A stretch of DNA of 64,000 nucleotides from Sphaerosporella brunnea. Lineage: Eukaryota > Ascomycota > Pezizomycetes > Pezizales > Pyronemataceae. Location: assembly GCA_008704415.1 (NCBI GenBank), contig VXIS01000182.1, positions 1 to 64,000 on the forward strand, written 5' to 3'. The notes below the pieces were generated by a model. That model was not told where the DNA came from and ran no database searches. It was given only the letters and a program-made list of their open reading frames with translations. The translations under genes were made by a program, and so were the position numbers. Below are positions 12,296 through 23,750 of the stretch, in pieces; the stretch's first letter is position 1; every line of letters starts with the position of its first letter.

Positions 12296-13104
12296 AGTTC
12301 GTTGGCATTCTGTTCCTTCTCCTGCTCAGAATCTAGTTCCTCCTACTCGGAGTCCACTTGCTTCTCCTCCTCGTCCTCCTCCTCAGAACCCTATTCTTGC
12401 TCCTCCTCGAAGTCCACTTCCCCCTCCTGCCAAGCGACCAAACTTGCGTCCTACGGTCCGCGCGCGGGCTGTGGTCGTGGGCCAACCCAGTGACCACACA
12501 ACTGACAGCGAAAATATGTAACGCGCTGTCGGGGAAGATGGGCGCTCTGCATTCTCAGCCCTGAATCCGCCTTCTTCCACTTGGTGCTCGTCCCCCTTCT
12601 CGGGGTCTACAGGCTTGGGTGCGCTGCATGCTCGGCCCTTAATCCTCTTTCTTCTTATCGCCACGCCCCCCACCCCCGGGAGTTGGGCGTGGAGTGGACG
12701 GCCTGGTCCATCAAACTCGGACCGCGAGAGTATGTTGGCATTTGTCGAACTCTGCCAAGATCTTGCCCCCTCCCCGGGGGAACTTTACAGTCGAGGTTGT
12801 ACGGGGGACGGGGGGGGATTTAACTTCGCTACCGTCTCCGGATACCCTCGCGGCGGAAATCTTTGCGGCTGCTCCCCGTGGACGCTGAGGGATGTCAGCT
12901 GCGGGAAATACCCATGTTGGCCGTGATGGCGGCTCCTCCGGCTCAATGCTGCCAGCCATCGATCGCACCCTCGAGCGTTTGATTGAATATCCGCAGTACT
13001 TGCGCGGTACCTCCCTCTGCTTGGAGACGCAGAGTTCACATTGGTGGCGTGAAAAACCACAAGGTCGAGTTGCTGAGGACAACGAACTTCGTTGGTGAAG
13101 GGTT

Positions 13105-13271
13105 CCGGGGGCGAGATTGTTGATCGAGGGGAAAGCCTGGTTACGGTTAGCAAATGAAGTGCATCGGCATAGTAAGCAACATCGTGAAGAGACATACAGT
13201 TACCGTGGGCAGCGGCAAACTGCATACCCGGGTGGCCCCATTCCATTGAGGGCACACCATAGGGGGCCCCC
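13105..13271. repeat. Single satellite monomer
   Basis: It carries GATCGAGGGGAAAGCCTGG, GCAAATGAAG, TAGTAAGCAACATCGTGAAG and a terminal palindrome at 13229-13271. It is one more dispersed copy of the 187-bp unit. Confidence 0.7.
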
Positions 13272-14060
13272 ACCTTGCTCTGTTGGACTGAACCGCGCCG
13301 GGGTACCTCCAGACGAGTGCCGGTTCTCTTTTTCAGGCAAACGGCAAAGTTGGGAGCAATCGATGACATCCATAGGTCGGTTCGCACTTTGTGGAGAAGC
13401 AGCTGCTGCGGAGCTGTTTGAAGAGTAAAGGTCTATTTTACAGACGCTATGTACTAGTATTCCGGGTGACGCAGAGGACGGGATAATGTTTCGAGCTTGC
13501 ACGCAGACCATAAATCTGATTACACACAAGACCCACAGTCAGCATCTAGATACGTAACAGACAGTAGCGATGTAGTAAAGGGATTTGCGGACCTTTTCGG
13601 CGACGAAAACCTGCTCACTTGCTGGGATCTTTGCTGTTGCCCGCGCCCGCGACATCTTTTGCCGGCGCAGGTTGAGCGGGAAAAACCTCTGCGCTGGCTA
13701 CCTGCTTGCGCCAGCGTCTGTACCTCGAGGGGGGTGGGGGGTCGTCGTCTCAACGATTTGCGACAGCAGCAGCTGGGGTCGGATTTGGATATCATGCCGG
13801 AAATGCGGCTAGAGACGGAGAGGCGGAGACGGCAGAAGAAGCGGAAGGAGAGGTGGGGAGTTAGGAAGCGGAAGGGAGGGAAGCAGGGAAAGGATACCAA
13901 TAGCTATAGGCCAGAGGAGGGGCGAGTTCCTCCTTGCTTGCGTGTGATGTCTGGAAACGGGGAGGCAAGAAACGGGTATAGCAAGCGGCAACAACATACG
14001 GGGGGAAACCCCCAATCAAAACACAATTAAACCCACTCGAACAAAAAAACGAAAAAATCA

Positions 14061-14630
14061 CAAAACGAAATATATAAGAACCAACAGAAAGGTTTGCGAT
14101 TTCAATACAAATCCCACATCGACGACCGCAGCCGAAATCGCGAACCCTCGAACACCGGCTACCACAACATGATTTCGGGTTCCACAGTCATGGCTCGTCA
14201 CGCGATGTAGCGTAGGGGTCGTCACCTGCCGCACCATTTGCATCCGCCGATTGAAGCGCACCAGGTCTGGGTGGAAGAGCCATCAGCTGCTGAGCTATAG
14301 TGAGGCTTGTTCAGATCCCGTTCGGGGGGTTGGAGCGAAAGCACCCCATTTTCGAGGAGCTTGATCCAATGAAGGTCAATGGAACTTCGGAATATGTCTT
14401 CGTCGATGACTTTCTGCAAACCGCAAAGCCGAGATGGGGTGTTTAAGACAAAACAGCAGGCATATGGCAGTGTTCAACATTTGCAACTTGCAACTTGTTA
14501 GCCTCCCGCATGTTGCTCGCAATCACCGAGATAAATGCTTATGCGAGCTCCGCAACAACGCCTTTACGGTGTGAAGTCAGCACCGCGTTTACGGAGACGA
14601 CTTCCTTCACTCAACCGCTTGTCCAATATA
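14061..14630. other. No gene recognised; start of a fourth family A flank
   Basis: About 14150-14215 resembles the starts of units 2 and 3 (CCGGCTACCACAACATGAT, GTCATGGCTCGTCACGCGATG). The rest is unassigned. Confidence 0.35.
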
Positions 14631-14631
14631 G

Positions 14632-14955
14632 TCACGATTTGAACCTATCACGTTTGCGCCGATTGTATCCGAAAATGAGGTCCAATTCGGAAGGGAAGAG
14701 CTAGCAATTGCGAACGTTCCTTTACCAGCTGCGGACCTGTCTGTGCGCTTTTTCGATGTCACCATGTTTCGCATCATTCAGCCGGCTTTGGACGCTGACC
14801 TTCACGGAATTTTCGCATTGGATCTACGCGTCTTACAGACATCCCGTTCTCCATCGCAAATCGGCGTCCGGTTACGTATTCAAAGCCTGTGCGGTATCAC
14901 TCCGTGCGGGACGCTTTACGAGCCAGGCTTGTCTATTTGCCAACTGATCGGATGA
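14632..14955 (+). pseudogene. Coding-like open segment, possible dUTPase/dCTP-deaminase-type C-terminus
   Basis: A 107-codon open stretch follows a TAG at 14629-14631 and ends at TGA 14953-14955. It has no ATG near its start, so it would be a 3' exon or a truncated gene. The translation looks protein-like. Its end, GTLYEPGLSICQLIG, resembles the C-terminal strand of trimeric dUTPase/dCTP-deaminase folds (hydrophobic-PG-x-x-I-x-Q-L). The expected catalytic motifs are not clearly present, so the assignment rests on one short match. The same frame upstream of the stop also reads protein-like (VYGDDFLH). This is probably a decayed gene between repeat units. Confidence 0.2.
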
Positions 14956-15500
14956 TCACGACGAAGGCACTGCCGCAAGAAACGCAACTGGCAGCACGAG
15001 CATGGGCTAGGATTGGTGCTGTTTGATTTGTACGTGAAGGATCGATCGTTTTTTCAGAGTTCTTGGTTGAAATTTGCGGCGAGTACCCTTGGTGGCTTTT
15101 TTCCCGCGTGGTTTTTGCACGGTGACGAGTTTTAAGCACGCTCCCACGGTGATTCTTTGTATCTGCGGCATGTATTTTCGTTGGTTTTGTTTGTGCGGGC
15201 CGAATGACGCGGCGAGGGGAGGTGTTGGATTTTGGTCAAGCGGAGCATTTGCGGTCTCTGTGCCAGCGCTCCGCTCGGCACCCTACGCCGCCGGTGATTG
15301 GCCCGCTCACAATACAAGAGAGATTGCTTTTTTCCTGTACTTGGAACAATGCTCACTTTCATTCCTCTCTACTTCTGACAGAAACAGGTCCGCAACAACA
15401 TGTGAAAACCATGGCCGCCAGGGCCGAGTGGCTCCTCCACCCCACCTTTGACTCCTATTTATCCTCCTCCGTCACGGATCGTCCAACCTTTGTATCCCGC
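14956..15500. other. No gene recognised
   Basis: Several overlapping open frames occur on both strands and none has a recognisable motif. The stretch ends where family A/satellite sequence resumes (TTCACATTGGTGGCGTGAAA at 15508). Confidence 0.35.
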
Positions 15501-15544
15501 AGAAACCGAGCATAGTTCACATTGGTGGCGTGAAAAAACACACG

Positions 15545-16480
15545 GCCGAGTGAGGGTTGTTGTTGGTCGAGGGGAAAACCTGGTTCCAGTCAGCAAATGA
15601 GTAAATCAGCATAGTAAGCAACATAGTGAAGAGACATACCACGGTTGTCCCCAAGTTGTATACCCTGGGGGCCCCATTTGGTGCAGCGCAAACCATAGGG
15701 GGCCCCCAGGCTCGCGCCCCGGTGCTCGCGAGCTCCAGGAGCGACGTTGTTGATCAAGGGGAAAGCCTGGATCCAATCAGCAAATGAAGCGAATTTGCGT
15801 AGTAAGCAACATAGTGAAGAGACATACCACAGTTGTCCCCAACTTGTATACCCTGGGGGCCCCATTCGGTTCCGCGCAAACCATAGGGGGCCCCCAGGCT
15901 CGCGCCCCGGTGCTCGCGAGCTCCAGGGGCGACGTTGTTGATCGAGGGGAAAGCCTGGTTCCAGTCAGCAAATGAATAAACCGGCATAGTAAGCAACATA
16001 GTGAAGAGACATACCACAGTTGTCCCCAACTTGTATACCCTGGGGGCCCCATTCGGTGCAGCGCAAACCATAGGGGGCCCCCAGGCTCGCGCCCCGGTGC
16101 TCGCGAGCTCCAGGGGCGACGTTGTTGATCGAGGGGAAAGCCTGGTTCCAGTCAGCAAATGAATAAACCGGCATAGTAAGCAACATAGTGAAGAGACATA
16201 CCACAGTTGTCCCCAACTTGTATACCCTGGGGGCCCCATTCGGTTCAGCGCAAACCATAGGGGGCCCCCAGGCTCGCGCCCCGCTGCTCGCGAGCTCCAG
16301 GGGCGACGTTGTTGATCGAGGGGAAAACCTGGTTCCAGTCAGCAAATGAAGCGAATTTGCGTAGTAAGCAACATAGTGAAGAGACATACCACAGTTGTTT
16401 GCAATTTGCATGCCCTGGGGGCCCCATTCGGTTCAGCGCAAACCATAGGGGGCCCCCCCGGCCATGGGCAGCGACTCGTG
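15545..16480. repeat. Satellite array, 187-188 bp unit, about five copies
   Basis: The landmark GCGACGTTGTTGATC recurs at 15741, 15929, 16116 and 16303 (periods 188, 187 and 187), with a divergent first copy from about 15545. Each unit holds CAGTCAGCAAATGA, TAGTAAGCAACATAGTGAAG, ACATACCAC and a terminal GGGGGCCCC...GGGGGCCCCC palindrome (15667, 15855, 16042, 16229, 16417). Copies are nearly identical, so the amplification is recent. Both strands stay open across several units, a side effect of a high-GC repeat rather than evidence of a gene. Confidence 0.9.
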
Positions 16481-16980
16481 TTCTCGTGCCTGTTTCTCCG
16501 CCTTTGCTGTTCCTTGTATACCTGGTTTGGGGCCCGGCGGCGCTCTGTGTCATTCAGTACGCCGAAACAGACGGGGGCGGGGGGAGGGGTTCCAGACTCT
16601 GCTGTCGCCGGTGAATACCTGCTGCCATCCATGTAACCTTTTGGGTGTACCTTGTGCCGAGGCGGGGGAGAGATGGTAGCGTCGGTCTCGGAGCAGTAGC
16701 AGCTGGCGTCGGGTGCGGGAAGACGAGAAGGGAGAAGGTAGAAGGTAGAAGGTAGAAGGTAGAAGGTAGAAGGTAGAAGGTAGAAGGTAGAAGGTAGAAG
16801 GTACAAGATAGAAGGAGGCGGACACGGTATGGTAGCAGGCGAGAGTCGAGGGGGTTGGAACAGAAGGAAATGGGGTGCTGAGAAGGGAGTGGGTTGGCGA
16901 TATAAGAAGCGGGTTTATGGGAGAGGGGTGGTAAACAATCATCGCCACAAACCAAAAAAAAAAAAACCCAAAACCCCAGG
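16480..16980. repeat. Family A unit 4, 3' part only
   Basis: After the satellite the sequence resembles the 3' portions of units 1-3 (TTCTCGTGCCTGTTTCTCCG..., then a purine-rich stretch). The 3' terminus is diverged. The first part of the unit is missing or replaced by the satellite expansion. Confidence 0.4.
16733..16802. repeat. (AGAAGGT)10 microsatellite
   Basis: Ten tandem 7-bp units. The purine-rich segments in the same place in the other family A units are not organised in this way, so the expansion is private to this copy. Confidence 0.95.
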
Positions 16981-17712
16981 GACCACGCGGCTAGCCCGCA
17001 AATCCAACCATGAACGGGCCGCAACTCGCGCTTGCTAACTAACTCGGCGAGTTACGCGCCATGATGCACTCATCTCCTATTGACCAGAACGTAACTGTGT
17101 CCGAGACTTTCACAAACAAAAAAAAAGAGATTTCATTGAGAACTCAGACACGCTTTTCATTGCACGATACAACAGCCTCTCCTAATTTATCGCGGAACGT
17201 GTGCCCCACCGCAATTCCCTCGTGGGTATCGCTTCTCCACCGAAGTAAGATCCCCCCCCCTCCTCCGATATGGTACGCAACAATAGCGCGTGATGATCGA
17301 GAGTCCCGGCGCCTGTCGATCAATTGCAAGGTGAGAGTGCCAGATGTAAAGCGTTATGCCAACTTCGTCGTCGCCTCACGGTTCCTGACGTCGCAGAAGC
17401 TCCAGAGGGTGGGTTGAAGGCTGGGGATGCCGACCAATCTGAAGGAAGTCGAGGAAAGATATGATGATGAGTTTTTCAGTTGAAGGGTTTTTTTTTTTTT
17501 TTTTTGCTTATGGAGGGTGTGCCCCACTGTACCGAAAAGCCAGCCTTTCACTTCAAATAATACGGTACGGTACCTCAAACTGGAAGCTAGATGAACATCA
17601 ACGTTTATCGATGCAGATCATCGTTGCAAGTGGGCAAAAGCTCAAATCGCATTCCGCTACACCCACAGGGCAACAAACAAAAAAAAAAACAAGCCGCTCT
17701 CAACACCGGCGT
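16981..17712. other. Intergenic, downstream of the flavin monooxygenase
   Basis: No gene is seen. It contains a 19-T run at 17487-17505 and an A-rich run near 17681. It must hold the 3' UTR and polyadenylation signals of the gene that ends at 17713 on the reverse strand. Confidence 0.4.
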
Positions 17713-19578
17713 CTAGACCAGCCCCGCCTCATCCGCAGCGATGCCGAGGGCAAGACACCTCGAAAACCACCTGGTAAACGCCAAATTCCCGCCCATAAAC
17801 CACAGTCTACGTCCACCGACCTTTTTCCACATGCCGCGCATCTCCCCCGTCTCGGCATCAACGCCCCAAACATCCTCGACGCCATCGAGCGCCTGGTCAC
17901 CCAAGATCTTGCGCGCAGTGCTAACCATATTGCTGTATCCAGTCGCAAAGACGATTTCGTCAGCCTCCAGGACAGTGCCATCGTCGAACTCGAGGCCTTT
18001 GGCAAGCACCCGCGTGACTTCGTGGCCCTGTTTGAGCTTGATGCCGCCGGACGCGATGATGGCGGACGCGCCCACGTCGAGGTAGTACCCGCCGCCGCGC
18101 TCGAGGTATTTCATAACGAAGCCGGAATCGTGCGGGCCCGTGTCGAGCTTGAAGCCGGCTTTGGTCAGCGCCTCGTTTGCCGCGGCATCGCGCTTCCCGA
18201 TTTCTTTCGTCGCCTCGATCTGGTTGCGCTTGAACACCGCGATCGGGATCGACATGAAGATGAGGTCCGCGTCGTCGGTTGGCGGCCCGTCTTCGTCGTA
18301 CAGTCCCTTCAGCAGCACCGACAGCCCGTGCTCGCTGCTCATCACGTATGTGCTGCTGCGCTGGATTATCGTGACGTCATAACCCTTTTCCCAGTAGTCC
18401 TGCGCGATGTCGTGGCCGCTGTTGCAGCAGCCGACCACGAGCGCTTTGCGCCCTTTGCCGTCGGCCTTCGCACCTTGGAATGCCGAGGAGTGGCAGAGCA
18501 GCGAGCCTTGAAATTCCGACATCCCGGGAATCGACGGCATGTCGGGTTCGCCGGAGTGCCCGGTGGCGAGGACAAGATGGCGCGGGGTTACGATTCGCGG
18601 CCCCCGAGGGCCGGTGATGGTTAGGGTCCACGAGTTGGCTGCGGCGTCCCAGACGCTGGAGCTGACGGTGGAGGAGGTCCAGACGTTGAGTTCGAGCGCG
18701 GAGGCGTAGGATTCGAACCAGTCGCCGAGTTTGTCTTTCGGGGTGAAGGTAGGCCAGAAGGGGGGGAAGGGCATGTACGGGAGGTGATCGTACTGGACTG
18801 GGTCGTGGAGGACTATCGCTTTACATCAGCAGGAGAAAAAATGGTGGAAGGGATGGGACGGAGGGATACCGAGGTGATGATACCGCTTCCTCCAGTTATC
18901 GCCGACGCGGTCATTCTTATCCACCACCAGCGTGGGGATTCCCAACATCTTGAGCCTGGCTGCAGCCACGAGCCCTCCCTGGCCAGCGCCAATAATCACC
19001 ACTACCGGCTGCTCATCCAGAAACTCCCTCTCGTGCGCTCGCCGCTCCATCCAGTTCTTTCGCGTCGGATTCGCGCCGTGCAAAACGCCATGCGGTCGCT
19101 GCTTCCCCACCTTCTCGGGATACGCGTCCAGCCCCAGCAGCACCGTGAACACGGTATACGCCTTCCACGCCCGGTCGTCGGAGAGGTCTTCAAGCAGCTT
19201 GATAATGCCGATGCCGTGGCCGACGGTGGTCTTGACGTCGACGAAAGCGCAGGCGGCGGGGACCTCGCCGGTGGCATCGACAGGGGCGACAAAGATTGGG
19301 TTTGCGCGGGACGCTGAGAGGGTGATGGATTGCAGCTTCCCGGACGACAGCAGCGACGAGATCGCCGACTGCGTGTGTGCGGTGCGCGGCGTGAAGGTCA
19401 GGCACAGGTGATCGCGCCAGAACGAGTCTTCGAGGAACAGAGAGGAGACATCGGTTTTCCCGCTCGAGATAAGCGCGTTGAACGAGGCCAGCCACGCTTT
19501 CACGGGGGTTTCGGCGTCGGAAGGCGCCGGGCGCGGGGGCGGGAGTGTAGCGGGCGTTGGGGATATGGGCGGTGCCAT
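17713..19578 (-). CDS. NTF2-like/flavin-containing monooxygenase, 602 aa, one intron
   Basis: Predicted FAD- and NADPH-dependent monooxygenase, probably cytosolic. Exons are 18870-19578 and 17713-18812, with a 57-bp intron (18813-18869, GTATCC...GATAG); the joined frame is open for 602 codons. An N-terminal region (about 25-150) resembles the SnoaL/NTF2-like fold often fused to fungal enzymes of this type (FLEDSFWRDHL). The FAD Rossmann motif GAGQGG is at 197-202, followed by VVDKNDRVGDNWRKRYHHL. ATGHSG is at 319-324, the FMO fingerprint FxGxxxHS at 337-345, the NADPH site GCCNSGHD at 364-371 and ATGY at 526-529. All cofactor motifs are intact. Family members oxidise small molecules at N, S or a ketone, or act like YUCCA enzymes; the substrate cannot be told. 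ATG 19578 lies in a good context (GCCATGG). The long open frame on the opposite strand is an antisense shadow. Confidence 0.93.
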
Positions 19579-19640
19579 GGCGATGGGAGATGGAGTGAGA
19601 AGAAGACGGGATGCAGAAGATGGTGGTGAAGTGCGGGGGG

Positions 19641-19652
19641 CGGGATATAAAG
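19641..19652 (-). promoter_or_regulatory. TATA-like site of the monooxygenase gene
   Basis: On the reverse strand CCTTTATATCCC lies about 63-74 bp before the ATG, followed by a CT-rich leader typical of fungal 5' UTRs. The match to TATAWA is imperfect. Confidence 0.3.
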
Positions 19653-19699
19653 GAGGGGTTGCGCTGATATCACTTCACGCGGAGCGGAGAGACAGGGTC

Positions 19700-20560
19700 C
19701 AACGCTAACACGGAGAACGGAAGCAGGAGAAGTGCAATTGGACTGACATATCGAGGGTATGATACCATCCGGCTTCTCCCCGCAAAAAACGCCGGCGGGG
19801 GCTCCGGCAGCGCTACCTGCCGAAACGCGGGGGATCCGAGCGGGGAAAGAAGCGAGAGGGGTTGAATGCCATTTTTGGAATAGACTGAAGACGGGCGGGG
19901 GTGTTGCCTGCTTAGCTCAGCCACCAGCGCCTCAACCGGCGCCAGAGCAACATCCAGGTCGTTTTGGGCACAGAATTATATAAACTGTTTCACCGCGCTG
20001 ATGGTCCATAGATGAAGAAAAAGAGACAGAGAGAGAAACTAAACGACCCGGCAAGTAGCCCAGCATGTCTGTCAAAATAGTTTTTTTTTCCCAGAATTTT
20101 TACGGCAAAAATTGATTCTAACTTAAGCTTTCCTCTAACCCGTACCTTTGCCCTCTCCCCAAAAAAAGAAAAAAAATACCACCGTAACCGCCTCTGACCC
20201 TCCTCCGTCGTCGAATTTTGGTGAGCTTTTTGTGGTTGTCGACGTCTGCCCACGCCAGGATAAAGTCGGGCATGTAAGCACTTTGCTCGTTTCTTTCCCC
20301 CGCGAATCCCACAGTCGGACCAGGCTCCCCCGTCTCCGCCGTTTGCAACTCTTCCGATAATTCCGCGGTGTCGATTCGATTGCTGGCTTCCGCCAGCATG
20401 GTACAGGGTTCCACCGTCCCTGGGCGAATTGGTGTTGGCTCGAGGGCATACCGGCGGAAGACCTGTTAAGCTTATGTAGAGGCTGGAGCTGGGAATTAGC
20501 GGGGGATATTTGGATGATTGGATGTGGTGATGAGAACGAATCCTAGCAGGGATTATGTAA
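19700..20560. other. No gene recognised
   Basis: Upstream region of the monooxygenase and left flank of the family B array. It contains A/T homopolymers near 20080-20180 and short open frames without motifs. Confidence 0.35.
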
Positions 20561-21813
20561 GCAACATATACTTGAACCACTTGTAAATACGACGCACTGG
20601 ATAGGAGGCCGGGAATTCGTAACGACCACTGTATCGCGATTGCCAATTGCTCCGTTCCGAACTGTTGTTGCGCACGACTCGGGATGTCGCAGAATTCGGT
20701 CGCTTAGTAATCCAAGCGAATGCGACATGGTGAAGCATTCACACTTATTGCTTCAAGCAAGGAAGATAGCGGTCCTGGAGATTGGAATTACCGAATGGAA
20801 GCCTGTCTTTTGGCGGCGCCGGGGAGCAAAATCGTGTATCAAGTCGAGTTGATGGATGTGGATGCTGAACTACCCCGGGTGGAACTCCAACGGCGATATC
20901 AACTTTTCTTTTCCCTGCGGTAGCTCTCAGAAACGGTGAAATTTTCACAGTAGTAAACCAAGATTGCCACACTAGGTTTGAGGCCTCTGGAGACCCCATC
21001 AATTCCTTGTAGGTGGAAACGCATTTCTCTCAGCAAATGCTTCCTCGCCGCCCCGTTTGTTTGGCTAGCGGCTCGCCCTACAACTCAATTCGCAAGACTT
21101 TCGCTCAGCCACCGTGCCACAAGCTTTACCAATTACCATTCAGAAAATTGCATCATCCGCTAGTTTTCAACGACTGCCCCTCTTCCTTCAGTCTACATAG
21201 GCTGCATAGGGACATTAAGCGTGATCACACACACACACCTCCCCCCTCCTCCCACTCACTTCTACCTCCTCCTCCCCCTCCCCTCCCATTTCTCTTCTAG
21301 TTCTCTCCACTCCCTTCCTACTCCCATTGATACCAGGTACGTCCCCGCTCCCGCTTGCTCCCTCCACCTCGTAAGCGCAATGCTAACTACGCACCGCAGG
21401 TTTCCGATCGAATGCATCACCACACGCGAAAAATGCCTCATAACACGGTCGGCATTGGTCCAGGGGCTGAAGGTTATCTCCAGCATCATCATCGCACAAA
21501 CCGATGATGGGGGGTAATAATAACCCCCTATGATCCAGGGATGGGGTGACATCCTGCCAGCACGTCACCCGGTCGACATTGCCGGGTGTGGGGGGGAGGG
21601 GAAGAGCAGCGCCGAATACCGGAGAGGACGACGGAATCGTGACCTGCTACTCTGTTCCGTCTTGCGCCTCCGGGGGGTATCAGGTACACATCATCATCAT
21701 CATCATCATCACGTTTCTTCCCACTCACTCACTCACTGCTTGTGCGGGCGCGCTAACTGTGCGGGGCAGAAAGGATCGCGTCTTCAGGTTTCGGTATGTG
21801 CGCACGAACTGTC

Positions 21814-21837
21814 GGGGTCCCAATTCCAAGGGACCCT
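21814..21837. repeat. GGGTCCC hairpin
   Basis: GGGTCCC, an 8-10 nt loop, then GGGACCC. It occupies the same position in its unit as the longer hairpins at 23721, 26760 and 29186, but with a different inner stem. Confidence 0.65.
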
Positions 21838-21855
21838 GACCAGTTGTACCGGTAA

Positions 21856-22185
21856 GTGTTGGGGCGGGGGCCGGCGACAACCAATTTCAACCGACTCCGG
21901 AGAGGATGTCGAAGCCAACCGCGCAGCCCTCTCCCCCTGCGACACCCTTGCATAATTGCCGGCAGCAAGATCGTGGCAAAGTCCGAGGATGCCGACAACC
22001 AGGTTTATGGAAGCGCGGCACGAGGCAACAACCACAATAAACCCCTGATCACGGACCCATCATATTTTGAGCTGTGCGAGTCCTACCGACCGGCAATGGT
22101 AGACGGCGATCAAGAACTCGAAGCTTGGCAGCACGCGTTTTTAACGCCGCTGGAGTTCGAGCCGGAAGCAGCTGAGGGCGGGTGA
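21856..22185 (+). pseudogene. Coding-like ORF in family B unit 1, possible decayed Gag end
   Basis: A 109-codon open frame. Its second half looks protein-like and ends in an acidic tail (LEFEPEAAEGG). The stretch SKIVAKSEDADNQVYG resembles, loosely, the ISLCKDVDNRIRARAEER block of the Gag relic in unit 3, including the D-x-DN core. I infer a distant or decayed relative. No domain can be named with confidence and the N-terminal half looks non-coding. Confidence 0.25.
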
Positions 22186-23720
22186 CGGGATAAGAGAGAG
22201 AAGCATCGGGAATTGCCGGGCTTTATGGTTTGGGCCTGTCTTTTCCTTCGTTGTTTGCTCGGTGCCTTGTTTCCTTCTGTGTGTTTTTCTTTGAGTATTT
22301 GGGTGGCGGCAGTTGCACACGCAGGATACGATATCAATAAGGCGGCGGACAGGATATATATTAATCAGCGGAGCGTCTAGATAGGCTGCATGCGGATATT
22401 AAACATGATTACACACACACACAGTTGGCGTAGCTTTACCACCCATCGTAGCATGAGAATCAGTCAGCTGCCGCCCGGCGGCTTGCATTTCGGATATACA
22501 ATAATACTCTCAGGCATCAAGTTTCAAGATTACTACCAGTGATCATGACATACCATGTACAAATAACAATGCTCCGTTACTGAATTTTCCGGGACGCACT
22601 CTGGAGCTTATATTTGTGAAAGGTTTGTGGTTCTTCAGGATAGCGCATGCATGCTGTGGTAGGCGGTTCAGTGTATAAACATTTTTATCTGAAAGGAATC
22701 ATATCAACGTGCGAGTTCGATTACCTAGGATGAGAGAGGTGCTTGGACACACTCGTATGTAGCTAGGAAGGGGACTCAGGGTTTTTATATTCACATAAAC
22801 ACATAGTTTTTTCTCTGGTTGCTCACAAAGCCGCGGGGCTGGCTGGTTGGGAGTGCAGCCCTAACCCGAAACTCATGCTTTCTCACTCGCTCCCCTAGTG
22901 ATTGTAATTACTGCAGGGAATCCTGTTTTTTGGAACTATTAAATCGAGCAGATGGATGAAGATGCAGAGATTTGCATGATCGTCAACGAAGCTTGCCATG
23001 GCTGTAGCGTCTCTTCTTCTAGGAATCCCGTATAGTTGGAAATGCATCTTTCCCAACTCTCGCAGCAAATGTTTCCTCACAACCTTGTTTCGCTAGCGGT
23101 TCGACCTCTTTCGCAAAGCCATCATTGCATCACCTCTCGTCTCAACCGTTACCAATCCCCATCCAACCCACCACCACTACCTTTGACGTTGACGGGGTTT
23201 TTAACCACCGCCGTGCGTTCTTCCTCCATCCAGCCACCACCACCCTTACTTCTACATCCTCCCCCGTATCCTCACTTCTCCCCCAACACCTCCCCTTCAC
23301 CACCCGCCGCCCCCACCCCGCCTTCTACCTCTCTCCACTTCTCTCATATCCAGTTTATTGTCTGTATACGACCGCGAACGATCATGACAGACCCCCTACC
23401 CATCCCCTCTCTTATCCCGCGCAATACCAGGTACGTCCCCGCTCCCGCTCCTCCCTCCATCCCGGAACCGCAATACCAATCCCGCGCCACAGGTTTTCCG
23501 ATCGAGCGCGCAAGTGCTTCCTCCGCCTCACAACACGGTCGCCGTGGCGACAAACCCCAGTGGCTCAACACCGCCGTCGGGGACGATAATATCGCGCACG
23601 ACTCCGATTCTGCATGCGCGGCTGGGGGAACAGCAGGTACGTATCATCTTTCTTCCCGCTCACTGTTCACGCGCGCTAACGGCGCTCGGCAGGCGAGATC
23701 GACGTGTGTCGACGAACTTT

Positions 23721-23750
23721 CAGGGCCCCAGCCATAACGCTGGGGCCCTG
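23721..23750. repeat. GGGCCCC hairpin, 12-bp perfect stem
   Basis: CAGGGCCCCAGC, loop CATAAC, then the exact inverse GCTGGGGCCCTG. Confidence 0.85.

Larger units (their letters stand above)
11815..14060. repeat. Family A repeat unit 3 (~2.2 kb)
   Basis: It has the same order of landmarks as unit 1: Glu-rich reverse-strand stretch with the CAGCGAAAATATGTAACGCG block (about 12507), CCCATGTTGGCCGTGATGGC (12911), TCGATCGCACCCTCGAGCG (12959), satellite monomer (13105-13271), TTGCTTGCGTGTGATG (13935). A perfect 13-bp hairpin lies inside at 12266-12295. No intact reading frame is kept between units 1 and 3. Confidence 0.65.
20560..22880. repeat. Family B repeat unit 1 (~2.3 kb)
   Basis: First of four related head-to-tail units. 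Landmarks are a start with GGAGATTGGAATTACCGAATGG, AACGGCGATATCAAC (20889), a CT-rich block, TACCAGGTACGTCCCCGCTCCCG (21331), a GGGTCCC hairpin (21814-21837), and a 3' end with AAGGCGGCGGACAGGATAT (22339) and GATTACACACACAC (22409). The landmark AAGGCGGCGGACA also occurs in family A, so the two families share a 3' end. Unit boundaries are approximate. Confidence 0.6.

Noticed and set aside
15545..16480. Reverse-strand 161- and 148-codon frames as genes
   Set aside because: They read straight through satellite units, repeat with the 187-bp period and begin and end at arbitrary points in the unit.
17461..18624. Long open frame (387 codons) on the forward strand
   Set aside because: It lies opposite exon 2 of the monooxygenase, which has all cofactor motifs. 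The forward frame has no motif and follows from high GC at third positions of the real gene.
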